DNA from: JAAXHF01 sp963665955
GTDB lineage: Bacteria > Desulfobacterota > Binatia > Bin18
DNA length: 64,000 nt
NCBI GenBank assembly: GCA_965231765.1
Contig: OZ246887.1
Span: 4,154,001 to 4,218,000, forward strand
Direction: 5' to 3'
The translations under genes were made by a program, and so were the position numbers. Under the pieces are notes generated by a model that was not told the DNA's origin, did no database searches, and saw only the letters and a program-made list of their open reading frames with translations. Numbering within the stretch: position 1 is the first letter of the stretch; every line of letters starts with the position of its first letter. This document shows, one piece after another, positions 17,400 through 26,528 of this stretch.

Positions 17400-18331
17400 G
17401 GGTCAGGAATCTCTCGCGGTTGCTGGCTTTTGCCCCAAATGAGATCCGACGGATCATTCCGGATCGTATCACTCGTTTCTTTGAGGTCTTGTGAGGCTGC
17501 CGACAAATTGCTTAACAGCCGGTGTAATTGGGGCTGATTTTCGACCACCAGCTCGTCAATATGGCGGGTCAGTTGGGAGATTTGATCAGCCAGCCGGGAG
17601 GTCATTTCTGCCGTGTGACTAATCTGGACTAACATGGTTTGGCTGTTTTGGAAGAGCTCGTCTCGGACGTCATTGATCGCTGTTGTTGCCTGTTTGATAC
17701 CGGCCGCCGCTTCAGCCAGATTCTTGATCATATCCTTGAGGGCTAGTCGTGTCTGTGGAGTGGCAACAGCATCAATCGACGCGCGTAGGTTTTCGGTCAG
17801 CTCAGCGATATTCTGTAAGACGGTTGTGATGGCCTGACTGTTTTGTTCGTTCAGCAGATCTCGTTCAATCCGGGTCAGGGTATTGAGCAACCGTTCTGCG
17901 ATTTCACTCGCCTTATCCCGAAACTCTTCCAGGCCTCCTTCACGGACAAAGATTGTTCCTCCAGATTCTTGGAGTGGAAAATTGGCTGAACCGCCCTGTA
18001 GCTCAATAAACCGGATACCGGTCACAAACGAACCAATCAGATGCGCAATCGTGTTCCTGCGGACGGGTGTGCCAGGCTGCAAGGCAACAGTCACCCGTGC
18101 GCGTGGTGGAGTCTCCTCGGTCAGGCGTAAGCTTTCCACTTTTCCGACCGTCACCCCTTGATACTCAACCGCTGCGCCCGGCAATAAACCGCTCACAGAT
18201 TTTGTAAAATAAATATTGTAGGTGTCGACTGGCTGCAGAAACCGCGAGCCAGCAAGCCATAAAATAGCACCGGCCAAGAGGAAAAAGCTGAGGGTCACAA
18301 ATAAGCCGACTTTAAGCCGTGTCTTGCCCAT
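17396..18331 (-). CDS. MCE/MlaD family phospholipid-transport substrate-binding protein
   Basis: A 311-residue protein with one N-terminal membrane helix (residues about 8-28, LFVTLSFFLLAGAILWLAG) and an MCE domain (TYNIYFTKSVSGLLPGAAVE, then VTVGKVESLRLTEE) at about 35-115, followed by long coiled coils (RLLNTLTRIERDLLNEQNSQ). MCE proteins form hexameric rings that carry phospholipid across the periplasm. The start at 18331 is chosen because it begins the membrane helix and overlaps the ATPase gene by 20 bases; the longer frame from 18445 would add residues antisense-like to the ATPase. No separate MlaC gene is present. Confidence 0.92.
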   Translation of the reverse strand: MGKTRLKVGLFVTLSFFLLAGAILWLAGSRFLQPVDTYNIYFTKSVSGLLPGAAVEYQGVTVGKVESLRLTEETPPRARVTVALQPGTPVRRNTIAHLIGSFVTGIRFIELQGGSANFPLQESGGTIFVREGGLEEFRDKASEIAERLLNTLTRIERDLLNEQNSQAITTVLQNIAELTENLRASIDAVATPQTRLALKDMIKNLAEAAAGIKQATTAINDVRDELFQNSQTMLVQISHTAEMTSRLADQISQLTRHIDELVVENQPQLHRLLSNLSAASQDLKETSDTIRNDPSDLIWGKSQQPREIPDP

Positions 18332-19175
18332 AGGATTCCTCGTCCAATGCAAGCATATCCAGCAGCCCGCGTTGCAGGCTGGCTTGGCGTGGGCGTCGAT
18401 CAAAGAACGCCTGGACCTGCGGATCGTCCACCGCTTGGATTTCATCCAGGGTGCCGGCTGCCAGGACTTTCCCGGCGTGGAGCATGACGGCTCGGTCGGC
18501 GATCATCTGGATACTGCCCAACTCGTGAGTCACAATAAGAATGGCCATGTTGAACTGGGTTTTGAGACGCAAGACAAGCTCATCGAGCTCTCTGGCAGTG
18601 ATCGGGTCGAGGCCCGCCGAGAGTTCGTCGAACAACAATAAGGTTGGATCGAGAGCCAAGGCGCGGGCAACCGCCGCCCGTTTTTTCATCCCGCCGCTGA
18701 TCTCTGCTGGCAGCAGGTGGGCAGCGTGTTCGAGACCGACGAGCGAGAGTTTCATCCGGGCCAGGAGCCGAGCGGCGTCAGGACTCGCTTGGGTATGTTC
18801 AACGATAGGCAGGGCGACATTCTCTTCTAAGTTCATCGAGTTGAATAGCGCCCCGCCTTGGAATGACATTCCCACGTCGCGTAAGATCGCTTCTTGTTCG
18901 TCTTCAGTCGCCCGATGCATGTCTTGTCCATTGATCAACACCTGGCCTGAGACCGGTGTCAGCAGGCCGACAATATGCCGCAGGAGCGTGGTTTTGCCAC
19001 AACCGCTGACGCCTAAAATGACTGTGATCTCTCCCCGTCGGGCACGTATATTTACATCATCAAGAACAGTCAGATCCCCGTAGCGAGCCACGAGATTGTT
19101 GACGAGGACGTACGGCTGTGTGTGGGCTGGCGTATTTGGATATTCCTTGTGGGTCGCAGGCGTCATGTGTGTCAT
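18312..19175 (-). CDS. MlaF-like ABC transporter ATPase
   Basis: A 287-residue ATPase of the Mla lipid transporter. Walker A GVSGCGKTT is at residues 55-63, the signature is ISGGMKKRAAVARAL, Walker B is LLLFDELSAGLD and the switch His is in IVTHELGSI. The GGMKKR signature with the SAGLDP loop is typical of MlaF rather than drug exporters. It follows the permease gene by 18 bases and overlaps the MCE gene. It powers movement of phospholipid between the inner membrane and the MCE ring; direction cannot be told from sequence. Confidence 0.94.
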   Translation of the reverse strand: MTHMTPATHKEYPNTPAHTQPYVLVNNLVARYGDLTVLDDVNIRARRGEITVILGVSGCGKTTLLRHIVGLLTPVSGQVLINGQDMHRATEDEQEAILRDVGMSFQGGALFNSMNLEENVALPIVEHTQASPDAARLLARMKLSLVGLEHAAHLLPAEISGGMKKRAAVARALALDPTLLLFDELSAGLDPITARELDELVLRLKTQFNMAILIVTHELGSIQMIADRAVMLHAGKVLAAGTLDEIQAVDDPQVQAFFDRRPRQASLQRGLLDMLALDEESYGQDTA

Positions 19176-19193
19176 CCAGATGCAGGTGGCATC

Positions 19194-20450
19194 TCAATCG
19201 AAGTAGAAAAAAATGGTTGTGAAGATCGCATCAGCCAAGATACACAGGACGATCGACACAACAACGGATGCCGTAGTATTTGTCCCGACCCCTTCGGCTC
19301 CCCCTCGAACATACACGCCACGATAACATGATACGAGCCCAATCAGCAGCGCAAAGACTACACTCTTCACCATGCCGGCCACCAGATCACTCATCAGGAG
19401 TGCTTGACCGGTCTGCTGTAGATAATTGCGGCTCCCGAGGCCAAGCAGCATGACCCCCACCCAATAGCCACCAAATATGCCGGCCAGGTTGGACAGGACA
19501 GTCAAGCAGGGCACGGCACACAGGAGCGCCAGCATACGCGGTAAGAGGAGAAAGCGGCCCGGGCTGAGGGCCATCGTCCGCATTGCATCGAGTTCTTCTG
19601 ATACGACCATTGTGCCCAGCTCTGCGGTAATCGCAGAGCCACTCCGCCCGGCTACAATCACGGCGGTAATCAAGGGGGCCATCTCTCGGGCCATCGAGAC
19701 TCCGACTAAATTGGCAATATAAATGGCGGCGCCAAACTGCCGCAGTTGACTGGCCGCATTGAGCGCCAGGACTGCTCCGATCAGGAAGGACAGAAACGTC
19801 ACAATGGGAATCCCCTCAATCCCAATCTTCACCACCTGCTCCCCAGTTCGATCCCACTTAACGCCTTTGCCTCGCCACGGTGCGACGCCAAACCAGTAGC
19901 TCAGTTCGCCGATCATATCGAGCAGGCGATGAGCAGTTGCCAGCAGCGCAATCGTCTGGTCGCCAACCTGTTCAACAGAAGACAGTCGGGCTGGGGAGGT
20001 GTGGATATAGCTGAGGATATCAACCTCAAGCCCGGCAAACGCTTGGCGAGCCTCTGCAGACAGACGAGAGAAGCGGACCTCGATCTTTTTTTGCTGTCCT
20101 TCGGCGACGAGGCGTAGCAAAGTTGCCGCTTCAAGACCGCTGAGCTGTTGGACTCCAGAAAAGTTGAGGACGAGGCGCATGCCAGGCTCCACGTGCTCCC
20201 AAATTTGCGAAACCTGCAAAACCTGCTGATCCAGTGAGGCAAAGACAAGCTGGCTGTTTGTCTGACCAGTGTGGGATGGCTGAGCAGCGGTCGAGACGCT
20301 GAGTTCCAAAGCGGACCTTTCTCTCTGCGGTATCGGGTGCAGCTTGTGAGTCGATATGTGGCCCAAAAGTCTAGTCAATATTGTGGCACACCATGTCCCA
20401 GAGAGCCAGCCAAAGACGCCGCGTGTTGGGTGGCCTTTTGCGTCTTGCAC
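19194..20450 (-). CDS. MlaE-like permease with N-terminal STAS domain
   Basis: A 418-residue fusion. Residues about 60-165 are a STAS-like domain (MRLVLNFSGVQQLSGLEAAT), the role played by separate MlaB in E. coli. Residues about 180-418 are the MlaE permease with the signature IYIANLVGVSMAREMAPLIT and AGRSGSAITAELGTMVVSEE. It is the first gene of the operon permease-ATPase-MCE-lipoprotein, all on the minus strand. The domain fusion is known in other bacteria and explains why no mlaB gene is present. Confidence 0.93.
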   Translation of the reverse strand: MQDAKGHPTRGVFGWLSGTWCATILTRLLGHISTHKLHPIPQRERSALELSVSTAAQPSHTGQTNSQLVFASLDQQVLQVSQIWEHVEPGMRLVLNFSGVQQLSGLEAATLLRLVAEGQQKKIEVRFSRLSAEARQAFAGLEVDILSYIHTSPARLSSVEQVGDQTIALLATAHRLLDMIGELSYWFGVAPWRGKGVKWDRTGEQVVKIGIEGIPIVTFLSFLIGAVLALNAASQLRQFGAAIYIANLVGVSMAREMAPLITAVIVAGRSGSAITAELGTMVVSEELDAMRTMALSPGRFLLLPRMLALLCAVPCLTVLSNLAGIFGGYWVGVMLLGLGSRNYLQQTGQALLMSDLVAGMVKSVVFALLIGLVSCYRGVYVRGGAEGVGTNTTASVVVSIVLCILADAIFTTIFFYFD

Positions 20451-20633
20451 GTTTTTCTGGTGTTCTTTTGGCCTTCAGTGCGTTGGCTGGCCAAGCCCTT
20501 GCTTAGACTCTATAGCCGTGATGTGCTGTCAGCCGCTGTCTTCTCTGCCGGGTGGTAGCGAACCTCTCAGCAGTGACAGCTTCTCAGACGGCCTTTTATT
20601 CAAGCAGTCTCTTATACCAAATGGAGTACGTTC

Positions 20634-22496
20634 ATGTTGTGGTGCGATAAGCTCGCAGAAAGAGTGACCGGTCAACAGATTATTAACGATTCCAAGACGC
20701 CTTCAGGGCGAGTGCACGTTGGTGCCTTACGGGGCGTGTTGATCCACGACGCGATGTTTCGGACCCTCACAGATCGGGGGATTCCGGTTCGCTATACCTT
20801 CGGGGTGGATGACTATGATCCGCTCGACGAATTGCCAGCCGGATACAAAGAGTTTTTTACTCCCTATCTGGGGACGCCGCTGTGTTTTGTGCCGCCACCG
20901 CCGGGCTCTTCAGCATCTGATATTGCTGAGCATCATATCTCGGAATTTTTTGATATCTTCCGAGAGTTGGGCGTTGAGGCTGAAACCTATCGGATGCGAG
21001 ATATTTATCGAACGGGGCAGTTTAATGAAGCGATTGATACGATTCTGAAGAACGCTGAGACAGTCCGGAAAGTATACAAAGAAGTGAGCAACTCTGATCG
21101 CCCCCCCAACTGGTACCCCTTCCAGGCGGTATGTGAAGAGTGTGGACGGATCGGTACGACCCAGGTCACAGACTACGACGGCAAAGAGGTCACCTATACC
21201 TGTCGGCCCGATTTAGTCACCTGGGCGACGGGCTGCGGATATGCCGGAAAAGTCTCCCCCTTTGATGGGAAAGGGAAGCTGCCGTGGAAGTTGGAATGGA
21301 CGGCGAAGTGGAAAACCTTCGGCATTAGCATCGAAGGTGCTGGCAAAGACCATAATACTAAGGGCGGTTCACGAGACGTTTCGGCGGCCTGTCTCCGCGA
21401 AATTTTTGGCCAAAATGCGCCGCTCAATATTCCGTATGAATTCTTTTTAGTCGGCGGGGCCAAAATGAGTTCATCAAAAGGTATTGGTGTCTCTGCCCGT
21501 GATATGGCCGATTTCTTGCCACCTGAAATACTGCGGTTTTTGATGATCCGCACCCAGCCCAAGCAGCCAGTCAATTTCTCGCCGGATGAGAAGTCGATTA
21601 TCAAAGTCTTTAATGATTTTGATCGGTTTCATTCGCGTACATTTCACGATCCCAAAGTGTCGGAAAATGATAAGCGAGTGTATCAACTATCCGAGATCAC
21701 TCCAGAAGGCGACTTCTATGCTGCCGACTTTCAAATTGTGGCAACGATTGCTCAACTCCCCCATCTGGATCTCGCCAGCGAGGCGGAAAAGCGGAAAGGC
21801 TCAGCGCTTACCCCAGTTGAGCAAAAGCAACTCAACCGCCGCGCACAGTCGGCACGCTACTGGGTGGAGCATTACGCCAGTCCTGAGGAGCGGATTGTCT
21901 TGCAAGACACACTGCCTGAACGCGCCCAAGAGCTGACCGCAAGCCAGCGCGCTTTTCTGCATCAACTGGTAGCTGTCTTACCAACAATACCGCCGGAAGA
22001 TAACGCCTTGCAGACGGCCCTGTTTGATGTGGCGCGTCTTACGCCGATTGCGCCAGCCCAGGCATTTAACGCGCTGTATCGGGTTTTGCTCGACCGCGAT
22101 TCGGGGCCGAAGGCGGGCAACCTCCTCGCCTTTCTTGACCAAGATTTTATGCGCAAGCGTTTCCAAGAGCTGCCGTGTGATCAGCATGTGTTTTGGCAGG
22201 AGACCGGTACAAGCCAAGAGGAATTTGAGACATGGCTGCGAGAACAGCACGCTTCAATTAAGCAACTCGCGACCGAGGGCCGACTTGCTGCCGCAGAAAA
22301 CGGAAGGCCAGCACGGTTGGGAATTGTCGAATGTACGGTTGCGCTTGATGATAACAAAACGCATATGAAGCGCGTACTGCTTGGAGAGTTTACGGAGCCA
22401 ACATCTTTTGAGGCTGCGGTGCAGGCGTATGTCGGGCAGATACAGGGGAGATATCCGCTGGTAGGCTCGTGGCGGTTCGGCGCAGGAAGGGAGTAA
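20634..22496 (+). CDS. lysK: Class I lysyl-tRNA synthetase
   Basis: A 620-residue archaeal-type (class I) LysRS that charges tRNA-Lys. The HIGH-type motif is GRVHVGALRG (His28), the KMSKS-type motif is AKMSSSKG near residue 278, and a Cys cluster (CEECGRIG) suits zinc. Class I LysRS is the minority form in bacteria, found in spirochaetes, some alphaproteobacteria and others. It is longer than the usual 510-560 residues: the last 60-100 residues (after about 540, including RLGIVECTVALDDNKTHMK) look like an added C-terminal domain. GGAG lies upstream of the ATG. No class II lysS is in this window. Confidence 0.93.
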   Translation: MLWCDKLAERVTGQQIINDSKTPSGRVHVGALRGVLIHDAMFRTLTDRGIPVRYTFGVDDYDPLDELPAGYKEFFTPYLGTPLCFVPPPPGSSASDIAEHHISEFFDIFRELGVEAETYRMRDIYRTGQFNEAIDTILKNAETVRKVYKEVSNSDRPPNWYPFQAVCEECGRIGTTQVTDYDGKEVTYTCRPDLVTWATGCGYAGKVSPFDGKGKLPWKLEWTAKWKTFGISIEGAGKDHNTKGGSRDVSAACLREIFGQNAPLNIPYEFFLVGGAKMSSSKGIGVSARDMADFLPPEILRFLMIRTQPKQPVNFSPDEKSIIKVFNDFDRFHSRTFHDPKVSENDKRVYQLSEITPEGDFYAADFQIVATIAQLPHLDLASEAEKRKGSALTPVEQKQLNRRAQSARYWVEHYASPEERIVLQDTLPERAQELTASQRAFLHQLVAVLPTIPPEDNALQTALFDVARLTPIAPAQAFNALYRVLLDRDSGPKAGNLLAFLDQDFMRKRFQELPCDQHVFWQETGTSQEEFETWLREQHASIKQLATEGRLAAAENGRPARLGIVECTVALDDNKTHMKRVLLGEFTEPTSFEAAVQAYVGQIQGRYPLVGSWRFGAGRE

Positions 22497-22636
22497 CCTC
22501 TATGACGCATAAAAATCTCCTCTCCTCTGAGCAGCCGTAGCCTTCAAGACGCGTTCGCAACAGGCTTTGCTCTTGGAAGAGACTGCGCGCGCTCCTCTCC
22601 CATTCAGCAGGAAACCCGAAATCGTTCGGTTGCTGC

Positions 22637-22726
22637 TCACAATGCCCCCGCTGGTCCATCTTCTATGGCGTGAATCTCTTCCACTCCGCGCCGATACACC
22701 CGTGAAATTTGGCCAAGCTCGAGCAT
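22637..22726 (-). pseudogene. Remnant of an ABC ATPase N-terminus
   Basis: The first 21 codons (MLELGQISRVYRRGVEEIHA) match the start of the intact ATPase at 27232 (MLKLSQISRVYRRGAEEIHA) residue for residue except three; then the likeness ends and a stop follows after 29 codons. It is the left arm of a decayed copy of the divergent ATPase/regulator start region. Confidence 0.8.
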
Positions 22727-22940
22727 TGTTTTTTCTCCTACCCCCTATGCTGCCGGAGATGAACACAGAGGAAAAGCCAACATTTGTTCAATTTACGTCA
22801 GAGCTGCGTTATATTTGTGTCCAACTTTGCTACACTCGTCGCATGTCGTCCACGCAATGCCTTGTCTCTCCTCCTGTGCGTCTTGACCTACTGAATGCCT
22901 GCTTGTAGGAGGAGAAAATCTGGCTAGGTTCTAAGACCTT
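22663..22940. repeat. Left copy of a ~280-bp direct repeat flanking the ABC operon
   Basis: Aligns collinearly with 27169-27453. The best-kept block is 22806-22847 versus 27313-27354: 42 bases with one mismatch, covering the spacer and start codon of the regulator. This copy ends five bases before the stop codon of the adaptor gene at 22945. The rest of the stretch between lysK and the adaptor gene (22497-22662) holds no recognisable gene. Confidence 0.88.
22843..22908 (+). pseudogene. Remnant of the winged-helix/ATPase regulator N-terminus
   Basis: Begins MSSTQCLVSPPVRLDLLNAC, parallel to MSSAQCLVFPPFRLDLSNAC of the intact regulator at 27350, then hits TAG where the intact gene has a Trp codon (TGG). 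A few more bases of likeness (about to 22940) follow, with a small deletion. The rest of the gene is absent. Confidence 0.85.
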
Positions 22941-22944
22941 GTTG

Positions 22945-24165
22945 TTAATGTCCTTCTATACTCACCGGCCTCCCCTCATTCAGCCCTTCAGCTCCAGATA
23001 CAATCAAAGTCTCACCACCCTCGAGCCCACTTGTAACCTGGACGGTATCGCCGAAGTCTTGACCGATTTGTACAAGCGCGCGCGAGACGTAACCATTCCG
23101 CACAATCCAAACGAAGGTCTGATGTCTATCACGCTGAAGGGCCGCTTTTGGTATCACTATTTGCGGGATAGCGTTATCCTCAGAAGCCTGTGATGCTTGA
23201 GCCGCAAAATTTATCCTCACCGACATATCTGGCCGCAAAGAGGCATCTCTTTCCATGAGTTTGAGTTCAACCTTGATCGTGCCCTTCTGGCGATTGACCT
23301 GAGGATAGATTTTGGCCACCTGTGCAGGATAGCTGCGATCTGGGTAGGCATCTGGCACAACGTCAGCCTTTTGACCTAAGCTGATCCAGTGAAAATCGCT
23401 CTCATTAATATCGACCTCGCAACGCAGGTCTTGCAGATTGGCCAGACGGATGAGATCTCCAGAGCCGGAAAATCCCCCTGGAACGGCGATCTCACCGACT
23501 TCCTTGAGCTTGGCCAGCACGACGCCGTCAGCTGGGGCGGTGAGTCTGGTATGGGCAAGATTCACTTTGGCCAGAGCGACTTCCGCCTCCGCCTGATGCA
23601 CCTCAGCTTGGGCCGCCGCCCGTTCATATTCGGCGATGTCAAGGTTTTCGTCGGCAACCACTTCCGCCTCGTGCAACTCTTGTATGCGTTCGAATTTTTT
23701 CCGTTTGAGCGTCAAGTTTGCTCTACTGAGCTCCAAATGGGCTTCTGCTTTGCGCAGCAGCGCTCGGTAGTCGCGGTTATCGAGGCGGACCAGCAGTTCG
23801 CCTTTGCGCACGAAGTCCCCTTCCTCGACGCTATACGCGACAATACGTCCGGGAACACGCACGCCCAGGGAAATATAGCGGTCACCCGTGACCACGTAGC
23901 CAGCTCCAGAGAGGACTGGACCCGCTAGACCACTAAGCGGTTCATGAACCCCAATACGCTGGACAGAAGCGACCTGAACGAGAGGAGGCTGACCGAGTGT
24001 AGAGGACTGCCACAGATGAATGCCGCCTATGGCTAGACCAAATGCTAATAGAAGCCCTGTCCACCAGATCCACGTGCGGCTTGTGGACTGCTTCGCTGAT
24101 GGATCAAGACGGAGTTCGGATAAGGCAGAACGCTGCTCTGCAGCGGAACGTACGGCTTTTTCCAT
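22945..24165 (-). CDS. HlyD/MacA-like periplasmic adaptor (membrane fusion protein)
   Basis: A 406-residue adaptor with an N-terminal membrane anchor (about residues 31-50), a biotinyl-lipoyl half-motif (GRIVAYSVEEGDFVRKGELL), a coiled-coil hairpin at about 145-215 (ERAAAQAEVHQAEAEVALAK), the second half-motif (TRLTAPADGVVLAKLKEVGE) and beta-barrel/MP domains. It should connect the ABC permeases upstream in the operon to an outer-membrane channel, not encoded here. It is the last gene of the operon, 15 bases after the second permease. Its stop codon is almost at the edge of the decayed repeat copy, so the end of the gene may be close to a recombination breakpoint. Confidence 0.9.
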   Translation of the reverse strand: MEKAVRSAAEQRSALSELRLDPSAKQSTSRTWIWWTGLLLAFGLAIGGIHLWQSSTLGQPPLVQVASVQRIGVHEPLSGLAGPVLSGAGYVVTGDRYISLGVRVPGRIVAYSVEEGDFVRKGELLVRLDNRDYRALLRKAEAHLELSRANLTLKRKKFERIQELHEAEVVADENLDIAEYERAAAQAEVHQAEAEVALAKVNLAHTRLTAPADGVVLAKLKEVGEIAVPGGFSGSGDLIRLANLQDLRCEVDINESDFHWISLGQKADVVPDAYPDRSYPAQVAKIYPQVNRQKGTIKVELKLMERDASLRPDMSVRINFAAQASQASEDNAIPQIVIPKAALQRDRHQTFVWIVRNGYVSRALVQIGQDFGDTVQVTSGLEGGETLIVSGAEGLNEGRPVSIEGH

Positions 24166-24180
24166 GTTGGAAGAAAACGG

Positions 24181-25356
24181 CTAAGCGCTGCGTAATGCCT
24201 CCGTCACGCCCAACCGAGCGGCATGACGAGCTGGAAAGAATCCACCCAAAATGCCCATGAGTACAGCTAAGCCGAAGGCCAGCAAGAGAATGATAGGCGA
24301 TACATGTAGACTCACAACTGCGGTCGAGAAGGAAGGCAATTGAAACGCGACGCCCTGCATCATGCTATTAATCAGGGCGATTGCACCCAGGCCGAGTAAA
24401 ACGCCACCGATATATCCGAGCACGGCCAGGAGGACAGATTCCGTCACAAACGAGACTAAGACCGCCCGGCGACTGAAGCCGAGTGCCCGTAGCGTCCCAA
24501 TCTCGGCCGTGCGTTGGGCGACGGCGGCAAACATCATGTTCATTGCCCCAAACACCGCCCCGGTGCCCATAATAATGGAGAGGACGAGGGTGAGGAGATA
24601 CAGCGTCGCTGCGCCTTCAGCCTGCTCGCTGTAGTACTCCACTTCTGGTTTGGCTTCGAGGGAAATGCGTGGGTCTTCATCGATACGACGAATGAGTGCC
24701 TCTCGATCAGTTCCTGGTGCTACGCTGAGGCGTATACTTGAGTAATTTGCCCGGTTGGCGTCAGTGAAGAGATCATCAATATCAACCCACACCTCGGAAT
24801 CAAAGGCTGAACCGTCGGTGCTGAATATGCCGACAACCTTCCAGCTGCGTCGGCCAAACTGGAGTGTTTCTCCTAGTTGAGCGCCCTGATAGCGCTGCGA
24901 AACGGCAAGCCCGACCGCAGCTTCTCCCAGGGACTGACGGGGCGGGCGTCCGGCCACAAAGTGCAGATTTTTGTGAAAGACAAAGCCTATTGGTGTCACG
25001 CCACGGACAATCAGATTTTCTTGCCTCCCCTCTTTTACGGTAAAGAGCGGCTGGGAGATCAGTTCTGGTGAAACGAGTGGTTCCCCCTCCGACGTACGGG
25101 CGATGCCTGGGAGGTGCTGGACGGCCAGGACTTGGTCACGCTCGATAAGACTCACTGACTCGCTTGTTGAGCCTTTGCGTACCGCAACCAGAGTGTCAGG
25201 ACTCCCGGTGATTACTAACATCCGGGTGAGTCCCATCACCAGCGACAGCAAGAGCAGGCTGACCAACACGACTAAGGCGATACCACCAGCGGTGGCCAAC
25301 GTGGTCAGCTTGCGAACCAAAAGGTTCCGAACATTATACTTGAGAGGGATAGCCAT
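24181..25356 (-). CDS. FtsX-like ABC transporter permease (second)
   Basis: A 391-residue MacB/FtsX-type permease: one N-terminal helix (LATAGGIALVVLVSLLLLSL), a large periplasmic domain of about 230 residues, and three C-terminal helices (TLVLSIIMGTGAVFGAMNMM; ESVLLAVLGYIGGVLLGLGA; PIILLLAFGLAVLMGILGGF). The FPARHAARLGVTEALR ending is the usual coupling segment of this family. It pairs with the permease gene just upstream, giving a heterodimeric transporter. Likely substrates are peptides, lipids or lipoproteins. Confidence 0.9.
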   Translation of the reverse strand: MAIPLKYNVRNLLVRKLTTLATAGGIALVVLVSLLLLSLVMGLTRMLVITGSPDTLVAVRKGSTSESVSLIERDQVLAVQHLPGIARTSEGEPLVSPELISQPLFTVKEGRQENLIVRGVTPIGFVFHKNLHFVAGRPPRQSLGEAAVGLAVSQRYQGAQLGETLQFGRRSWKVVGIFSTDGSAFDSEVWVDIDDLFTDANRANYSSIRLSVAPGTDREALIRRIDEDPRISLEAKPEVEYYSEQAEGAATLYLLTLVLSIIMGTGAVFGAMNMMFAAVAQRTAEIGTLRALGFSRRAVLVSFVTESVLLAVLGYIGGVLLGLGAIALINSMMQGVAFQLPSFSTAVVSLHVSPIILLLAFGLAVLMGILGGFFPARHAARLGVTEALRSA

Positions 25357-25367
25357 TGTTCATGTCT

Positions 25368-26528
25368 CTAATGTGTCTGCCGCAGGGCGAGTACAACGTT
25401 ACGCCGCGCAGCTGCATGGGCTGGGAGAAGGCTGGCCAGCATGCCGATCAGGAGTGCCAGCAGGATGCCTTGGAACATGACGGATAGCGGCATATTGAAG
25501 ATGCTCAGCGGCCCTAAAAATGAAGACCACGAACTACTGCCGGCATGTAGAATCAGATACGCCCCACCGGCCCCGAGGATGCCTCCCAAACCGGCAATTA
25601 AGAGTCCCTCGCTGAGTAAAAGCCCAAAAATTGTCCGTTGCCGAAAACCAATCGTCTTTAGGACAGCGACCTCAGCCGTCCGCTCACGCATCCCCATGGC
25701 TGCGGTGTTGGCGGCAATCAAGACAACGGCTGCCACAACCAGAAAACCAACCCATATGATAATGGTGAGGAAACCGCCAAAGGTACTCAGCAGGCCGGTG
25801 AAGTAGGCATGCTCCGTCTGCGTCGCCGTCTCGGCCGCAGAGTTTCGAAATTGGGCATCAATTGCGGCCATGACGCTATCTACATGCTGGGGCTGATCGA
25901 TGCGTACCCACAGCACGGTGACGAGGCCAAAGCCGCCATTTCCTTGCAGCGCCTCCTCCAAATAGTGGCGCGAGAATAACAAGGTGGTAGAGATGAGGTG
26001 CTTCTGATCCGGAATCAGCCCAATGATCTTGACCGCTAAGTCCAGACCAAACACGCTATCGCGTAAGGTGATCTCATCTCCCACTTCCCACCCAAATTTT
26101 TCCATAGTCCGCGTACCGACTAAGGCACCGTTGCGGGTGCGTTTAAACGTCTCCAGCAGATCTGGGGCCCAATCGTAGTCTGCCCAGACCTCACCCAGCG
26201 TTTCAGGATCAACGGCAAAATTCGGAAATTGGTCCTTGGGGTCGGTGTACACGCCGCCAAACCATGACCAATGGTTGACCCCCAGCACGTGTGGCAGAGC
26301 CCGCACTCGCTGTATATGCGCCAGTGGTAACCAGTAACCAAGCCCCGCCTTATGGTGCACAATTAAGCGTAAGCTGCCAGCTGAGCGGACCAGCATTTCG
26401 TCCCGGACCGAAGGCAGGGTCAGCACGGCACATACCAGAAACACCGAAAAGGCAATTGCCAGACTGGTCAGCAGCGTGCGTAAGCGGTTGTGGGTCACAT
26501 GTCGCCAGATCAGCGTCCAGTAGCTCAC
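25368..26528 (-). CDS. FtsX-like ABC transporter permease (first)
   Basis: A 386-residue permease of the same architecture as its downstream partner: an N-terminal helix (LTSLAIAFSVFLVCAVLTLP), a periplasmic MacB-like core, then helices including IIIWVGFLVVAAVVLIAANT and MFQGILLALLIGMLASLLPA, and the ending AAARRNVVLALRQTH. It overlaps the ATPase gene by four bases (ATGA), which implies translational coupling. Unlike MacB, nucleotide-binding and membrane domains are separate proteins here. Confidence 0.9.
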   Translation of the reverse strand: MSYWTLIWRHVTHNRLRTLLTSLAIAFSVFLVCAVLTLPSVRDEMLVRSAGSLRLIVHHKAGLGYWLPLAHIQRVRALPHVLGVNHWSWFGGVYTDPKDQFPNFAVDPETLGEVWADYDWAPDLLETFKRTRNGALVGTRTMEKFGWEVGDEITLRDSVFGLDLAVKIIGLIPDQKHLISTTLLFSRHYLEEALQGNGGFGLVTVLWVRIDQPQHVDSVMAAIDAQFRNSAAETATQTEHAYFTGLLSTFGGFLTIIIWVGFLVVAAVVLIAANTAAMGMRERTAEVAVLKTIGFRQRTIFGLLLSEGLLIAGLGGILGAGGAYLILHAGSSSWSSFLGPLSIFNMPLSVMFQGILLALLIGMLASLLPAHAAARRNVVLALRQTH

